A stretch of DNA of 64,000 nt from Euwallacea fornicatus. Taxonomy: Eukaryota; Arthropoda; Insecta; Coleoptera; Curculionidae. Of this stretch, positions 12,026 through 26,356 are shown one piece after another. The stretch covers positions 1,860,001-1,924,000 of the forward strand of contig NC_089571.1 in assembly GCF_040115645.1 (NCBI RefSeq), given 5' to 3'. A program made the translations under genes and the position numbers. The notes beneath the pieces are model-generated. The model did not search any database. It was not told where the DNA came from and was given only the letters and a program-made list of their open reading frames with translations. The stretch's first letter is position 1. Every line of letters starts with the position of its first letter.

Positions 12026-14800
12026 TTGCTATGGAGCTTTTCATAAGGGGATGAACAATGTTGATATAAAGACAAATCGATGGTAAAAGCTTTTCGTTAA
12101 ATTACCTACGGGAAAAAGGGCGAAAAAAGTGTTTTCTTAAGAATTCCCTCCTATTGTGAAATCGAGCATTTGGAGTGGACACCGACACCATTTCCATTTG
12201 ATCGGACCAACTTTTAACATATCACGTTTCCGCACTGTCCATTCCTTTTGTAGGGTTTTGAACGTAGATACTGAATCACGGCAACAGGACACACGACTTG
12301 AAAAATTCAAGCCCTAGGGAGGTCTTCGTATTTTTAGCCCCTTCAAAGATTGAAGCGATATAAGCGTGCAGCGGCCATTTTCCAGAAGTCGCGGTCTTTT
12401 CCGGGAAATATTAATAAGTCCGACGCTTCAGGAAGCTCAAAGCCGAGAACTAAGAGAAGCTCAGTGGGTCACTACGACAACTAAAATTTCAAGCCATATC
12501 TTAGATCTCCTTTTGGTGGAGCTTTCAGTTGGTTTAGGTAACATGACTGATTTTCGGTCCTCCCCGTGGAGAGTTGCAGAAGTTTGGTTCGGACACGTTT
12601 CCGCGGGGTTCGTTTCGGATTCATTCAAGAAACTAAAATTTCCACAAATCTTCATTCTTCTGGAACCAACCGGGGGTGTTACGGCTTCTTCATTAGGTGC
12701 TTTTTCTTCACATCTTTAGAGGAACTTTATATGAAACTAAAATTAAAAAAAAAAAATCTCCATTGATAGCTACAACTGCGCGCGCAGCCGCAATCGCGCT
12801 TATCAATGAATTGCTGAGATTTTATCCAGATCGGTTGCTAGGCCAAAGAAGAGCGTGCAGTGCGCGTGTAAAAGGATATTACTTGTTAAAGTACAATGGA
12901 GATTATACGAAATTATTTTTTGTATTTTTTTACTAAAGACAAAGTATTCTGCTGCACTGCAAAAATGTCCTTTGGACAATTGCAGGGAAAACGTACTGAA
13001 AAATATGCAAAAACTCTCCTGTGTTATAAGTTTTGTTGATGAAACACGTATGTAGCGTGCGATAGTTTCATAACCGTCCATCCTTTTTTACATATCCCAC
13101 AGTTTTTAAGATATTTAGCGCATGTTAGTTTACGGTGTTATGTTGCACAGTAGAGTTGGTTTGAATACCACTCTTAAGGACCGTCGCAGCTGACGCCGCG
13201 GATCTTAGAGCTAAATATTTCATAAACTCTAGGAGCTCTAAAGAACCAGTTTCGGACGTACGTTTGCAGGAGACGTTTTTCGTGCTTTAAAGATTCCCTC
13301 TAGCTTAAAATGATCGCTTTTAGCCTTTTTTGTTCGTATACAGGGTTCGCCATTACTCCGGCCTTGGTTCCTGGTGTCTTTGTATAAATATCAATGTGAA
13401 ATGTTTAGTACAGTGCTCATTTATGTTGGAAAGCTGCATGATTTAATAATATTTTTGTTTATACTGAGTGTTCCGTTTTCGCTGGGCAGCATAAAGTTAT
13501 AATTTTTTAAATAGCAACCCATAATTTTTTTTTATACCATTTGATGAAACCTTAATTTAGAAGGAAAACACATTAAACATTTTTTAAATTGGTTTGCGAC
13601 GTTGCCGCATTGGGGAAATTTCTTTAAAAGTGCAGCATCAGAAAAAAATTATCACAAAACTGGTGTTTTTTGAAATTTTACGCATAACGTATGTACAATA
13701 TTAAATATTACATTTGTAGGAGTAATTTAAAAAAAAATAAAAAATAATGTCCATCGTTCTTTTCCAAAAAGCCAAAATTCAAGCCTAACGAAGCTATAAA
13801 GTTGCTAAAGTAATAATTCCTTATAACGTAGCGATTTAAGTCGCAAAAAACATTTTTCTTAAATTAACCAAAGCTAACTTCCCCCTTCTCCCCCTGCTTA
13901 TGACCCCGCGCGGGGCTTTGAGAAGAGAATTTCATCAAATTCTGTAGGGCTGAACAAGGAGAAACGCGTTTTTTTTTTTTTTTATGAAATGTAGCAAAAC
14001 TGGGTTTTCTAGGAATTTTTTCTGCCGCGATCAACCTAATTGGCTAATTGTACGTATTTACATAAATATGTATGTTGGTTTGTTATGGACAAGATGTAAT
14101 TTGTTAGCAATTGCCGGTATACCCAAGTACATAGCTGCGTACATATGTTTTTATTCTTCAATTCAATTTGCGAATTAGTTTTTCTGTCCTTTTCAAATTT
14201 TTTACTAATCAGAAACGTGCCAAAAAGGTAGAAAGGCAACTCGATGTCTACCGTTTTTGACCTTTTTCTGTCATTTTTATTAACAGAAACATCCACACAC
14301 GTGTGTAACCGCTTTATCAGGTTTTTTATTCCCTTCTCAGAATCAGTGATCTATGCGTCCACGCGTCGACAGCAATAAATTTTTTTTTTAATTCTTTAAA
14401 TTTATAATTTCTTTTATTGCATATTTATGTGCGTAGATTGTTTTATAAACGTATGAATCTAATTTTGGCTTTTAACAAAGGGAATAATGGAACGCCGTCG
14501 AGTCCTTGCTTATCGCCATAAGTATCTTCCCGGATATCCCCCTATCTCTTCGGCGCATCAACAGTAACATCTCCGGTTAACGAAGCGTTCGGGAACCACT
14601 TAATATCTCAGAAACGGTCAAGCTTAATTTCGCAAAATTTGACTATCGCAGTTTTCGAGTTTCCGTCTCGCAGTTTCCTCTAAACACCCGCACGTTCGTG
14701 TTCGAAAATTAGAAATTTATGTTATTTCTATATTTTTATCGCAAGCAGTTAGAGCCGCTTTACAAATGTCTCCGAACTAGAGCGGGAGCGGCTCAGCGTT

Positions 14801-14819
14801 GGGGGGAGGGGGGGGGGGG
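14801..14819 (+). repeat. G run
   Basis: Nineteen bases of G with one A. Other G runs are at 673-685, 29466-29478 and 36905-36913. They could form quadruplexes but have no visible gene context. Confidence 0.9.
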
Positions 14820-17448
14820 CAATTTCCAGGTGATAAGTCGAGCAGATCATCTGCCAGATGGGCCGATGCGGAATCGGAAAGATTTCCAAATTTCTCGTTA
14901 CACGGCGATCGTAGATTTTGGGGATTTACCAAATGAAGAAGTCGGACGATCGCAGGTTTCCCAATTTAGAGGAGAGTGAGTAAATACGTAAATGCGTAAC
15001 GGATGACGTCTGCTTCGGAGCGCACGTGATCATGTGCCGAGTGGATGGTAAACGATTTTGTTTTTAATGGAAATGCTCCCACGTGGCTCCTCCTGATCGA
15101 CGATTCCGATCTGATACCCTCGGGTACCTTCAACGAGACCAATCCTCGCACGATTTGCGTCTGTTTCTGAAGCTGCCGCAAACTTTATAATTCAATTGGA
15201 TCACATCCTGCAACCTACGGTCCACATCATAAAGAAACATACGCTTTTATTAAGCAAAATAAAAATGAATTGCTCCATACGGTCTCCTTATTAATATTCT
15301 GTCAACGTACGAGATCGTTTCACAAAGACTTGAAGAATTGTTCCTCTACGTTACTTAAGTTTTTGCTACATAAATAAATGTAGATGGTATGAAAATACTA
15401 ATGCTTTTTTAACCATTTATGTGGTTTTTTGCGAGCCCGGTTGGGGCGGGACGGTGGGGCGCGCTGCGGCGGGTCTGCAGCCGAGCCAGTTTCGAAAATT
15501 TCCCGCGCATCGCTTTTCCCCTCGGCGAGGGGGGATTTTCGGGGGGGAAAACTTGCGAATTTTCGAGTGATCCAACCGACGGCAGTCGCACTTATTTGTT
15601 TTTCGAATTCAACGCTGCGCACGGGAAAACGAGCCGCACTTCGGCAGTTGCAGTTGCCGCTTTTACCGGCTTAATGGCGAACTTCGCACTTCTTAATCGC
15701 AGCCGAACCCACCAGGAAACGAGCACCCAAGGAAAAAACACATTTAAGTTTTCCCATCGTCATACATGCTGGAGAATAAAAATTACATATAAACTTGGAG
15801 AAGTTAAACCTCACGTTCGGACTTCTATATCGGGAAATGCGGTTCTAAAGTAGGTTAAGTAGCGGGCGTGAGCGAAATATGGCAAATGGTGCTTTAAGAT
15901 ATGAAGACCTTTTTTCGGAACCATCGAGGGATATACTGTTAGGGCAGGATGTGTCTGTTTGCCGGCCGCTCGGACGCCTCCTCCCCTGAATTATTAGGAA
16001 GAGGCCGTTTGCGTTTTTGTTGGGAACATTTCCAATAAATTCAAGAAAATGTGTTCCTCAGAGGTACCTCTTCCGTTTGATGATAAATGTTCTGGCATAA
16101 AACTTAACTTTATGCGAACAATATGACATAGTTTAAAGTTTTAAAAGTTATGGAGAAAGTTCCCTAAATACTTGCCGAACGGCGAGTATTCGGCAAATTT
16201 ACATTTTTCATTCTGTTAGTTCGGTTCCCTTTAAATTTTATTTATGAGAGAGCCATTTTAAAATTCTTTTGTGAGGAGCAAGTCGGAGACGACTTTAGGA
16301 GGGTATGTCGTATATTGCGCTTGTTCGGTAAGTTCTGATGGTTTTGTCTAGACCGCGTTTACCCGACGGTAAGAAGGAATCTCGGATGGTGAAATCCGTA
16401 ATGGATCCACTTTTCGCTCGCTCATTTGCGTCCTCGTTTTCGCGGCAACTCCGCGGGCCGAACGCGAGGGAAATGTCCATTTAAAGGGCAATAAAATCGT
16501 TCTATTCGCGTACCGAACTTAAGAACCAATAACGTTGCTCAAAAGCCCCGGTGTCTACATAAATTTCCGACTCCTACGTCCATTTACATTCTTCTCCGAC
16601 AAACATATGCTTTAAGGCTTCTTAAAACATATGTCAGTGCTAGTTTTGAAACAATGGCGAATAAATTTCGCCAACAATTCGTTTTTGCTTATTTTTCCAT
16701 TAAAAAAGTCCAAAGCCAATTTAATGACAGCATACCTACAAGTGGAGCACAAATAAATACACAGTGTTAAATATAATTTGAGGCTTTTTTCCTGGCAGCG
16801 TTGCCAAGTCTCGCGGTTCTACGACGAGGCCGAGCGGTTTTTTCCTGCGCGGCTCTTCCCAAACTAGAGAGGCGACAACGGGGGCCGCTCCATTAGGGCA
16901 CGAATCTCAAATTCAAATTAAGGACAGAAAACATTAAGAACACGGTTCTTTCACTCGGATTTCAACACACCTGCGAAGTAGGTATAATTTGGGAAGGTAT
17001 TTGTTTTTTTTCATCTGTACCATTAATATTAATTCCTCATATTTTAAACACCTACTCATCAGGCATTCCAATACGCTCTTCGAGATTTTGGAGATAAATC
17101 TTCGCGATAACGCGGCGGATTCTCGATGGGCCGATTTCAAATTTAAAATTGGTTTTTGACCGCTCCCGGTCAAAGAGAAGGCATCTCAGGGTCCGTTATC
17201 TTGATGGAATCTTCGAAATTTCGCCGAAAAAATGGCGACTCGGAAAGGCGACTCCGGTTAAGGGAGGCGAACCGCGACAGTTAAAAAAATAGGCCGACAG
17301 GAGCCATTTGCTTTTTCGTTTTTCGCGAGTTCTGGCAAGCCCCCGGTCAGGGGACTCGGCCCCAGCAAGGCGGGCTTCGCACCTCGCAGGGTTTGGGAGA
17401 CGCGGCAGCGGCGAATCGCTACACAGTGCGTTCGATCGTTCCCGATTA

Positions 17449-17552
17449 AAAAAAAACCAAAAAAAATTTAAAAAAAAACAAAAAAAATTAAAAAAAAACA
17501 AAAAAAAAATAAAAAAAAAAACAAAAAAAATTTTAAAAATACAAAAAAAAAG
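17449..17552. repeat. A-rich low-complexity tract
   Basis: Runs of seven to ten A separated by CC, TTT, C or TT. It gives a Lys/Gln/Asn-rich frame on one strand and a Phe-rich frame on the other, neither a gene. It could be a decayed poly(A)-type tail, but no retroelement was recognised upstream. Confidence 0.85.
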
Positions 17553-18406
17553 AGCATCCATCGTGTTTTGTTTCAGACGTCACCCTCACAACGTCCGGCA
17601 AAGTTTTGGGAAAAATATAACCCCGAAGGGGAAACTTTGATCTACGAAAGCGAACGAACGTACGCACATTCGAATCGAGAACCACCTTGAAACACTTCAT
17701 TTCACAACCTCTGAAATTAAAAGCCTGATTAAGTATTCATTCATTTAACGAACGGTTGTGAACCGCAGGTACTGTCTTAAATCCGACTCTACGGTGTGGT
17801 TTTTAAGGTAGCGTTTCCAACCAAATACGTGGGCCATACCTTGCGTGGGACGTCTACGCTCCGGCACTCCTAATTCAAATATGTTGCTTTATAAATGCAT
17901 TTCGACTTGATAAAACGTAGATGGGAACTTCAAGTGAGATGATGGGTACCTGGGCCTATTAAAAAGTGGCATTTGTTGGGTTCACGGCCATTTAATCGAA
18001 ACCAAAAGGCCCCCGTTTTTGAGCTTCTCTGTGGTCGATGAAAGATGGAAATAGCCGCTATTCATCGTTTTAACATGCGGCAAATCCGAAATTAACTCAA
18101 AAGGAGTCTCGACCTCACAATGAGAGAACGAGTGTCCATTTTTTTTTTTTTTAACTTCGAAAAACACTGTATTTTCACTGCATGCTTTATGCATGGCAAA
18201 CAACGTTTCTTTGAAGGGATCCGCAGCGCCCCTCTCCTTATTTTACTGTAATCGAAAGCGAAAAATTCGTACAATTTCGAATAAATTTCGAAAATTACGA
18301 AAAGTTCAACATTCGCCATATAAAATGTTCTATAAGAAAAAAAGCTCTGATTGTACTTGTTTTAGTTTAGGACGGTGGGCCTCATCAGGGCGAGTTGCTG
18401 GCAGCG

Positions 18407-19457
18407 CAGGGTGATAAGTTTCGAACCAACGTCGCTCGTTATGAAACGGGACGTCCAAGGCACATAAATAAATTTTTCCTCGAAGCCGTTTAAAGGACAT
18501 TTCGTGGCCGATTTCGTCCTTTCGAGTGGAACGCCCGTTTGTTTTCGGCAAATTTGCAAATAGCTCGAAAAAGCATTTTTTGTTGGAAAAGTTTTTCCCC
18601 GAAATCAGTCGTTTTGCAGATATTAACGAAAATCGAAGTGGCACATTTGAAATGACGCGTGACGTAAATTATGGAAAAAACTTCATTGGCCGACAATGAA
18701 AATTCGTAGATTTTAACCCAAAATCACAACAAAAATCATTTTTAAACGTTTACCAGCCGAAAAAAAGAGCTAAATTTTTACTCAAATTCGCTCGTAATTT
18801 ATTTTTTAACATCGAATTTATTTATAAATTTCGCGTAATTATATATTTGTGATTTTCCTTGAGACGAAGCTAATTATTTGTCTTTCAGCTAAAGTTGTTA
18901 ATTTGAAAGTGGAAAAAGTGCTTAAAATGGCGCTTATCAGATTTATACGTAGAGATTACCTGAACAAAAGACACCTGGTCATCGAGTCCTTTTTCGAACA
19001 ATGAAGGAATTTCTTCAGAGCGGCAACGTGGCGACAGGCAGAAAAACCTGTGCGGTCATTGCTTGGACCGTTTGTTCGACTGATCATTGTGTAAAAATCA
19101 TTTTTACTAAGAATTTCGATTAATTTTTACTGTGAATTTTTATTTCTGGTTAATAAATTGTTTTCGTAATTTAAGTCGTGCGTCATTTCAAATGTGCCAC
19201 CTGCTGATACCTGAAAAACGAGATCTTTCGAAAAAAAAACTTTTCCAGCAAAAAATACTTAATTTTTTAAACTCTTTGTAAATTTGCCAAAAAAATCAAT
19301 TCGATTTAAAAAAGCGAAGTCGAAATGTCCTTCAAAAGGCCTCAAGTGGAAAATTGCTCATGTACGTTGGACGCCCCTTTCCCTAACAAGCAATGTTTGC
19401 AAGTTTTTTTACCTTTTCGGATACAATCTCTCGTGCCACTTTCAATCAAACACCCTG
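18407..19457. mobile_element. CAGGGTG-ended inverted-repeat element, 1.05 kb
   Basis: It begins CAGGGTGATAAG at 18407 and ends CACCCTG at 19457, followed by TA. Arms 18407-18662 and 19175-19457 are inverted copies, with long matches such as GCGTCATTTCAAATGTGCCA and ACTTTTCCARCAAAAAAT in the inner half. The first 60 bases of the arms are more diverged. The loop is about 510 bases, with no gene recognised. Small frames on both strands of the arms are incidental. Confidence 0.85.
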
Positions 19458-22324
19458 TACATTAATCTAGTCGCCAATTGTGCAACGTTCAATTGCAATT
19501 CACCGTTCCTACCAAATCACAATATGGATTCCTTCACATAACGACAATTCATTTTATTTCGATTTTGGTTACTCCGAAGTAGCACAATCTGCGTTTGTCC
19601 TCTGGTTCTCTTGGAGAAACGTATCTTGCAGAAAGTTAAAAAAAAATTAAACTTCATGAGTCTGAATTAGTCACGTGTTGCATTCACCTCATGGTGCAAT
19701 GAGCAAAGTATCGAACCATTGGCAGTTGCATACTAGAAATGTACTTGCGCACTTGTTAGATTAAGTCACTTTTCCTTCGCATATGCGGGAAAGTGCACGT
19801 TTCTTGCACACCGACTACTGAAAGTGGAGGTTTCATTCTCCGTTCTTTATTTATTTATTTTTTCTTTCTTTCAGTACTGTTTTGTAAGAAAATGACTCGA
19901 GTGGCATTTTCCCTCAATTCAATATCATATAGGTATGTGTACGGGGTGTTCGAGATGACGATATCTTGGAGCCCACGTACAAGTAAAGAGATGCAAGCTT
20001 GGTTAAACTTTAAAGATGCCGCATACTTTGGAGGCCAAGAAAATGGAGCTTCGAAACTTGTTTAATTTTAACTACTTTCTCGGATGTTTGGAAAACACTG
20101 AATATTACAATTTTCCAGAAAAGGAAAAACGGGAATAGCTATTCAGAGGGATAATCCCTGACCGCGGGTTCAACCACGCCGTTCTTATCGGTGATTTTTC
20201 GGATGGGATACTTGAAATCGAGGAATTTCGACTAGCTCCAATGGACGTTATAGGAGGTTGCACATTCCACATTTAAACCTCCATATCAGTCAAGTAAATA
20301 GGAGGTAAATGAGAGGGGGACACACATACGGTTTGTCCTCGGATAGGTGAAACCAGTCTTGACAACAAAAGACAAAAAATTTTTTGATTTAAATTTATGT
20401 TTTTTGGAGTTCAGCCCTGTTTTGGTTAAGAAAAAATTTGTAATGGAATTTTGCTTTCCATAAATCAAGCATGTGCAGGAACTTAATAAATCTCATTTTA
20501 CGTGAAGTTTTCCGTGAAGTAAATACAACAACTAACATGAAAAAAAATTGTTAATGGCAGGTTTGTGCTCGTCTTCGATTAATAACCATCAGCGACGCTC
20601 AAGATTTATGAAATTAAAGGTCGTTAATTCCACTACTTGTCCGGTCGTAGTCAAACTACCTTTCAGTTTATAATACAACATCTACCACCTGTGAAAGTGA
20701 CCTTTAAGGTGGCCCGCTTTCGACTTGGCATTTTAGGACTCAAAGACTCTCAATCGTGTTAAAAGGACAAAAATCGGATATGTCCGTTACGAAATAAAAT
20801 TTAGTGAGGATGCAAGGGAGAACATGATTTCCCCAATTGTGGACACGGACAAATCTGTTTCTCTGTCAAACGAGCGGATCGGCATCGGCGTCCGCCGATC
20901 GGACCATTCGGTTGATCTAATGATTCGATGAATCGTGAGACTGATCCTGATCGATTTCGCCTTAAATCGGGGAAACATAAACAAGTCCTGTTTCGATTAG
21001 TTAACGAGTCATAATCGATAGATGCTAAGTCGTAGAATATAAACGAACGCAAACCCGTCGATGGAATCGACCCCAAAGCTCCTCCCCTGGTCAAATTTGG
21101 AGCTTTGTATTTTTTTTACTTTCATTTCCCAAAAGGGAGAATTTTCTTATGAGTGTACCGCTCTGTGAGAGCGACTGCGGCCGATGATTGCCGAGGCTGA
21201 CGTAAAGCTCTCTTTTTAGTGCCTTTTCGTCACATTTGTTCCACAAAGGACACACGAAACGCAAAGGGCGAAAAGTGTAAATCTAAATCGCGATTTTCTT
21301 TCAATTTCGCAAGAGCCGATCCGCTTTTCCGGGAACGCGCTGTACACTGTCCGAGTCAGCTTGGACAGGCACGACATTGCCCTCGCCATGCGACGAAGAG
21401 GAAAATTAGTATTTAGTAAATGCGAAGATAACATATCGCAGGCATTAGATATGCCCGTGTTGGGCTTGTCCCTTGTCTTCTACTGGGACGCATCGTGGGC
21501 TTTAAAATACTACTCTGGTAGGTGTTTAATTTTTGAATAATCTTAAATAGCCCCTGTAGTAACCGGACTTGATTAAAAAGAGATACCATCTATCTTCCCG
21601 AGTATACCTGGCCCACTGGTGTTGGTGTTCGAGTTTATTTATTTCTTAATAGGTAGTCAAAAACGTCGAGATAGCAGCTTGAAAGACACGTTAAAGAAAT
21701 CCGAGATTGGTCTGTTTGGCGCCTCGATGGCCCCTTTTTATTTTCCCCCATTTACATTTTATTTGGATTAAGGTTTAAAAGTTGCACACGTTTCTGGCTG
21801 CATACAAAACGAATCGCGGAAACTAACTTTTGCAGATTTTTACGTTTCTGTCTGTGAAAGTTTTCCAACTTCCAGGCCAATTTGGGAAAGTTGAATTATT
21901 CCATTTTCGAGGCTCCTGCAGATTACTCTCCGGTATTACAGAGGACGTTTAGATTAGGATTACTAACGACGCCGATTTAACCGATTCAAAGACTATTCAT
22001 ACATAGACCGTTGAGGCAACGTGATTTATTTTGGACGACCACTCGAGCGGCCTGTCCTTTTCGGACGTACCGCAAGTGGCGCCATGCGGCAGCGCCCGCT
22101 GAAAGTACACCGTCTTGGCGCACCCAATTTATTCTATTCGCAAATTTCGGACACCCCAGGAAGAGCCCGTCAGAACGCGCGATCGACGGGGGCAATTTTA
22201 GTCCGACATTCGAAAAGTCAAAAAAAACGCCGAAATTTCCATTTCCATTTGGAAAATGGCTTCCCAACATTTTGGGGCGTCACGGACGATTAAAACGACG
22301 GATTAAAATAATAATAAAAAAATC

Positions 22325-22430
22325 TTTCGAAAATTCCGCCTTAAAGGGGCTAGAGCCCCCCGGAGGGGGAACCCCGAAGCCGGGCTTTTTGCGATATTTC
22401 CGAAACGGTTCGCGCTAAAATTTTGAAATT
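22325..22430 (+). repeat. short dispersed repeat, copy 1 (second copy 61310-61405)
   Basis: CCTTAAAGGGG, GGGGGAACCCCGAAG and CCGAAACGGTTCGCGCTAAA occur in the same order and orientation at 61346-61396 (CCTTAAAGGGG, GGGAAACCCTGAAG, CGAAACGGTTCGCGCTAAA). About 100 bases are shared. The nature of the repeat is unknown. Confidence 0.5.
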
Positions 22431-22485
22431 CCGTAAACTACAATAAACTGAAAAAACTCGTTTGAGTTGATAAATGCAGGTTTTA

Positions 22486-22532
22486 GTCAGAGGCGTCACG
22501 TACTGCGCAAATCGTACTTCTTCGCCTCTGAC
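22486..22532. repeat. 47-base hairpin with GTCAGAGGCG arms
   Basis: GTCAGAGGCG (22486-22495) is perfectly inverted as CGCCTCTGAC (22523-22532), and GTAC pairs recur inside. A similar start (CCAGGGGCGTCACGTG) lies at about 61693. It may be a remnant of a miniature element. Confidence 0.45.
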
Positions 22533-25500
22533 ATTTCGGTGTTAATGGACAGGGCCGGCGCCAGCGAATGTGCAAACTCTACATTTGCACGTAGCAGCAA
22601 ATTTAACTGGGCGGCCAATACTCAAAGAGAGGCGAAAAATATATTTTTTTCTAGACATGTCTGGAAGCTAGGAATTCCCTCCCTCGTTTGAGGGAAGAAT
22701 GCAGCATTTTTTGCCATCTGTCATTTTCTCCTCTAAATTGAGGGAAAAGCTAAATTTTCCATGAAAATCGTAAAAAAATAATTAAATTCAGGGGAAGAGG
22801 GGGCATAACGTCAGTTTGCACGGGGCGGCAAATTGCCTGCCGCCGGTCCTGCTGCCGGAGCTGCAATTGTCCTGCTCATACCAACAGTAAACTGGTTTAA
22901 TGAGTTGGATAAAAATTTACTCCAGTTTTGGAAGGAATTTTCCCAATTAGTACTTTTTAGCACACAAAACCAAGAATATTCACCTTAGTAAATAGCCTTT
23001 AAGGCTGACAATCCGTTGTACGACTGTAGGACTTGTCTGTAGCCGAATGGTTATGAAATTGTTGCCAAATTTACTCAAATTCTGAGAGGAAAGTTCACGT
23101 GTTTCATACCGTTCTACACAGGAAATCATGAGTTCCCGATCAGATATCTCCCAAACTAGTGGAGCCGCAAATCTTTCTCTCACCGACACGTCCGTGGAAG
23201 CTGCTCTCAAGTGAGATACAAGATTGAGCCCAATTCGCGTCTGTTTCGAAGTAATTTTTGTATGATTTATTAAAACGACTTAATATAAATCCGTGCTCGA
23301 ATTGCTCAAGAGAAAAAAGGTATTTAGAGACAGTGGGTGGTCGACGCTCAGCGATCGGCCAAAAAACTCCCACGACGACAATACTTCTTATAAATCATAA
23401 ATTAGAAATTTTGATTAGTGTTTTTGTGGAACGCACCTGTTACGATGTGCGATCGAAATTGGCAGTCTTGACCGTTGCTGCCAATGCAAAGGACAATTTT
23501 AGCAATTATAAACTGTGTCCAGATATCTGCTGGACATCTGTCGCTTTCGCTGGACCGGCGAAAAAGAGATAAGACGAGTTCGCTGCTTAAAAATGTACGC
23601 AGAGCCCCTTGCAAAAAGAGTTTTGATTTATATTCGGTTTTTTTTTATTTATTTTTATTTTTTTTTTGAATTGGGAGCAATGGGTGGTCGACGCCAGTTT
23701 CAAAATATGTAAAACTTCGCTTGGGAACCTCCATACCCAACGTGCCCAGGACTTTATTTCCCCAATTAGCACTTTAGGCCTGAACTTTTGCACTAGAGTG
23801 CCTCATACATAAACCATTAACCTAAATACGTAAAGTTGCATAAGAGCAGTGGATTTTAGAATTCAATCCCCCGGATAAAGTTTTTCCATTTAAATCGCTT
23901 TACCTCAAGCAACTTATTATTACTTAAGTCGATATGGATTTTTACGCCGGACAAATCAGCGGGCCGGTTTTTTCAACTGACCACACGTGTGTCACCTGTT
24001 CAGGTGGGCAGCTGTTTTTAAGATATGAATGAATGGGATCTCGAGTAGGTGGACGTAATTATGGAATAATTGGATCTGGTAAATGGTCACCTCTGAATCT
24101 AGGCTAACTGGGCACCTACTATAGGTCGAACATAAAAATGCGTTTTCAATTCTCAGTATTTGTTATTGCTAAACAATTTAGCGTTTTGCATGATAAAATT
24201 ATCAATTTTTGATTAATGGTCGTTTAATTAGTGCGAATGTTATGATTTCTCTCTTTGCATAATGTCTTTGCGCCACGTTTAAAAGAGAGAGGGCCCTCCT
24301 AACAAGCAGTTTCTGGGTTAATACCAAAGGGCCCCTCGAATTTGTATAGGCCTTACGCCGGATAAGCCTTTACGGGGTTTAAATTTAAATTACGACAAGC
24401 CTTATCCTCATTTTGGATAATGAGAATTTGGTCTAATCTTCCTTTCAAAGTCGTCATATTAAAAAGCCTTCCGAAAGCCTTTTGTGTAGGGAACAAGTTC
24501 TGATGAGCTAAGCTCGTTAGATTTTAAATTTCGTATAGCATGATTCAATGAAGTGACAAGACAGCTTTCGCGATGTTGCTTTCGTAAATGTATTTTTCCC
24601 GATGTAATCGCCTCCATTTTAACGTTTAATTTGGGTTTCTTACAAATTTCGGTAACTTAACCACGCCCAATCAATTTCCGGTCAAGCTGAGCCCAAACGG
24701 CGAGTTTAACAACCGTATTAAGGTTCCCGGTGTATGTTCGGAATCAATTAACTGAAAGTGGAGAGGGACTTGGTCAGTATGAAATTAAAAAAAAAATGCC
24801 TTGGGACGTTGTTTATTTGACCAGATTTGGTGGACAGACAGCGCAGAAACGTTTAGTTCGATTTGAGCCGCTGAAATCCGTCACTTTTCGCACCAAGTGT
24901 GGTTACGCCAAAATTCCACAGTGGACGGAAATGAAATACGAGCAGTAGGAAAAGGAAATAAAATTCGAAATTTTAGGAATTTAGCAGGGGGAGGACTGAC
25001 GAGAGAATTAAAAAACGGAGAAAAAGTGTTGGAGAAAACTGCAGACCACCTCGACAGGATTTTGAGAATAACGAAAAGCATGATCGGATTATGCTTGAAT
25101 AGAACATGAAATGATGAAAAATTTAGAGGAAGCCGCCCCAATTACTTAAGAGTTAACAAGGAGGATTTGAAGGAAATTTCTCAGAAGTGCTTAGCTCATT
25201 AAATCACTAAGATTTTTCGAATGGTTTGTGAGTTATTGAGTGCAGAATTTGAAGGATTTCCGAAGGCCTTTTTGAGAACAGTTTTAAACACAACAATTCG
25301 GAGATCACTGACTTTACAGGTCCGGACTGAAAATTTGGCCATGGCCCTGCATTTGTAATTCTTTAAACTGTCAAGCGCAACTGTAGAATTTCACTTCTTG
25401 TCTCCGATTTGTGTCATTATTCAAGCCGCACCGAGTATCCAAAATTTAATTTTTTTCCGAAAAATTGCTTTTTTGAGACTTTTTTCACGACAAATTCGAC

Positions 25501-25603
25501 CAACGGAAACTTAGTTTGTTAGGAATCAGCAATAATTTTTTTCCCACAATAAGGGCTGATGTGTGCAAAAGATGAAATAATATATTTTCTCGGTGGATGT
25601 ATA

Positions 25604-26356
25604 CAGGGTGATTGGTAATTCGACGTACTCCTTCGAGGAAGCGGCAGGAAATGAGGTAGGAAGTAAATTGAACCCACGCATGCGTATTCCAAAACTCACT
25701 ATATTTTGACTAATATATATTTTTTTAAAATCGGAGTCTGATTTCAGGGTGCTTTTTCAAAAAAATACTTTTTGGATATTTTTACTTTTACTGCTCAATC
25801 ACTTGTGCAACATTATGATTTTTGCATGCAACGGAGACATCTACGTTGTGCGAAGATTTTGGGCGAAAACTGTCATAAAATGAACTTTTTGAAAACCAAC
25901 TGCCGCGACGTCTCATAATTTCCCGAAGAGTGTCCAAAGTAACCTGCGCACAAGTTGCTTTAGAAACTTCTCCATTTCAAAAGGGATCCAATGAGGTATT
26001 AATATTTCCAAGAAACCATTTGCGGTTCCAAAGAAAATAGCTGGAAAGCCTCAGATGGACAACTTGACTTAAATTTAAGCAGTAACTAAGTCTTCACACG
26101 ATGCACGTGCTTCCGGATATATTTTATTCCACACCGAAGGTGATAATTTTAGACAAGAAATCGAGTAGCGCAAGCAAAGAAATCCAAAAAGGGTTTTTTG
26201 AAAAATCATTTTGAAAATGTTGAGACCTGAAATAAAAAAATTGAAATAACTCAAAATTTAGGGAGTTTTAGAATGTGCATATAAGGGTTCAATTCACTCT
26301 TCGCCTCGTGCCCTATTACGCCCCCAAAGGACCACGTTTAATTACCAGCAACCCTG
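25604..26356. mobile_element. CAGGGTG-ended inverted-repeat element, 0.75 kb
   Basis: TA and CAGGGTG at 25602 pair with AACCCTG and TA at 26350-26358. Arms of about 220 bases (25604-25822 and 26135-26356) match in inverted order: TGGTAATT near the tip, GTRAATTGAACCC, AAAACTCNCTAWATTTTGA and TTTTTCAAAAAA. It has TA on both sides, as expected for a Tc1/mariner-type insertion. No coding sequence. Confidence 0.85.

Larger units (their letters stand above)
8209..18406. other. 10 kb without a recognisable gene
   Basis: AT-rich DNA with microsatellites, an isolated element end (TA then CAGGGTTCGCC at 13339), a GC-rich block at 15420-15720 with overlapping open frames on both strands (144 codons at most), and the A-rich tract near 17.5 kb. 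None of the frames matches a family I know. Confidence 0.55.
19458..25603. other. intergenic; isolated element end, short repeats
   Basis: An isolated end (TA then CGGGGTGTTCGAG at 19940) has no visible partner. TGGGTGGTCGACGC occurs twice, at about 23335 and 23681. A GC-richer stretch at 22010-22420 has a 135-codon frame without a known domain. No gene recognised. Confidence 0.5.

Noticed and set aside
17196..17640. Lys-rich and Phe-rich proteins
   Set aside because: Both are translations of the A-rich tract.
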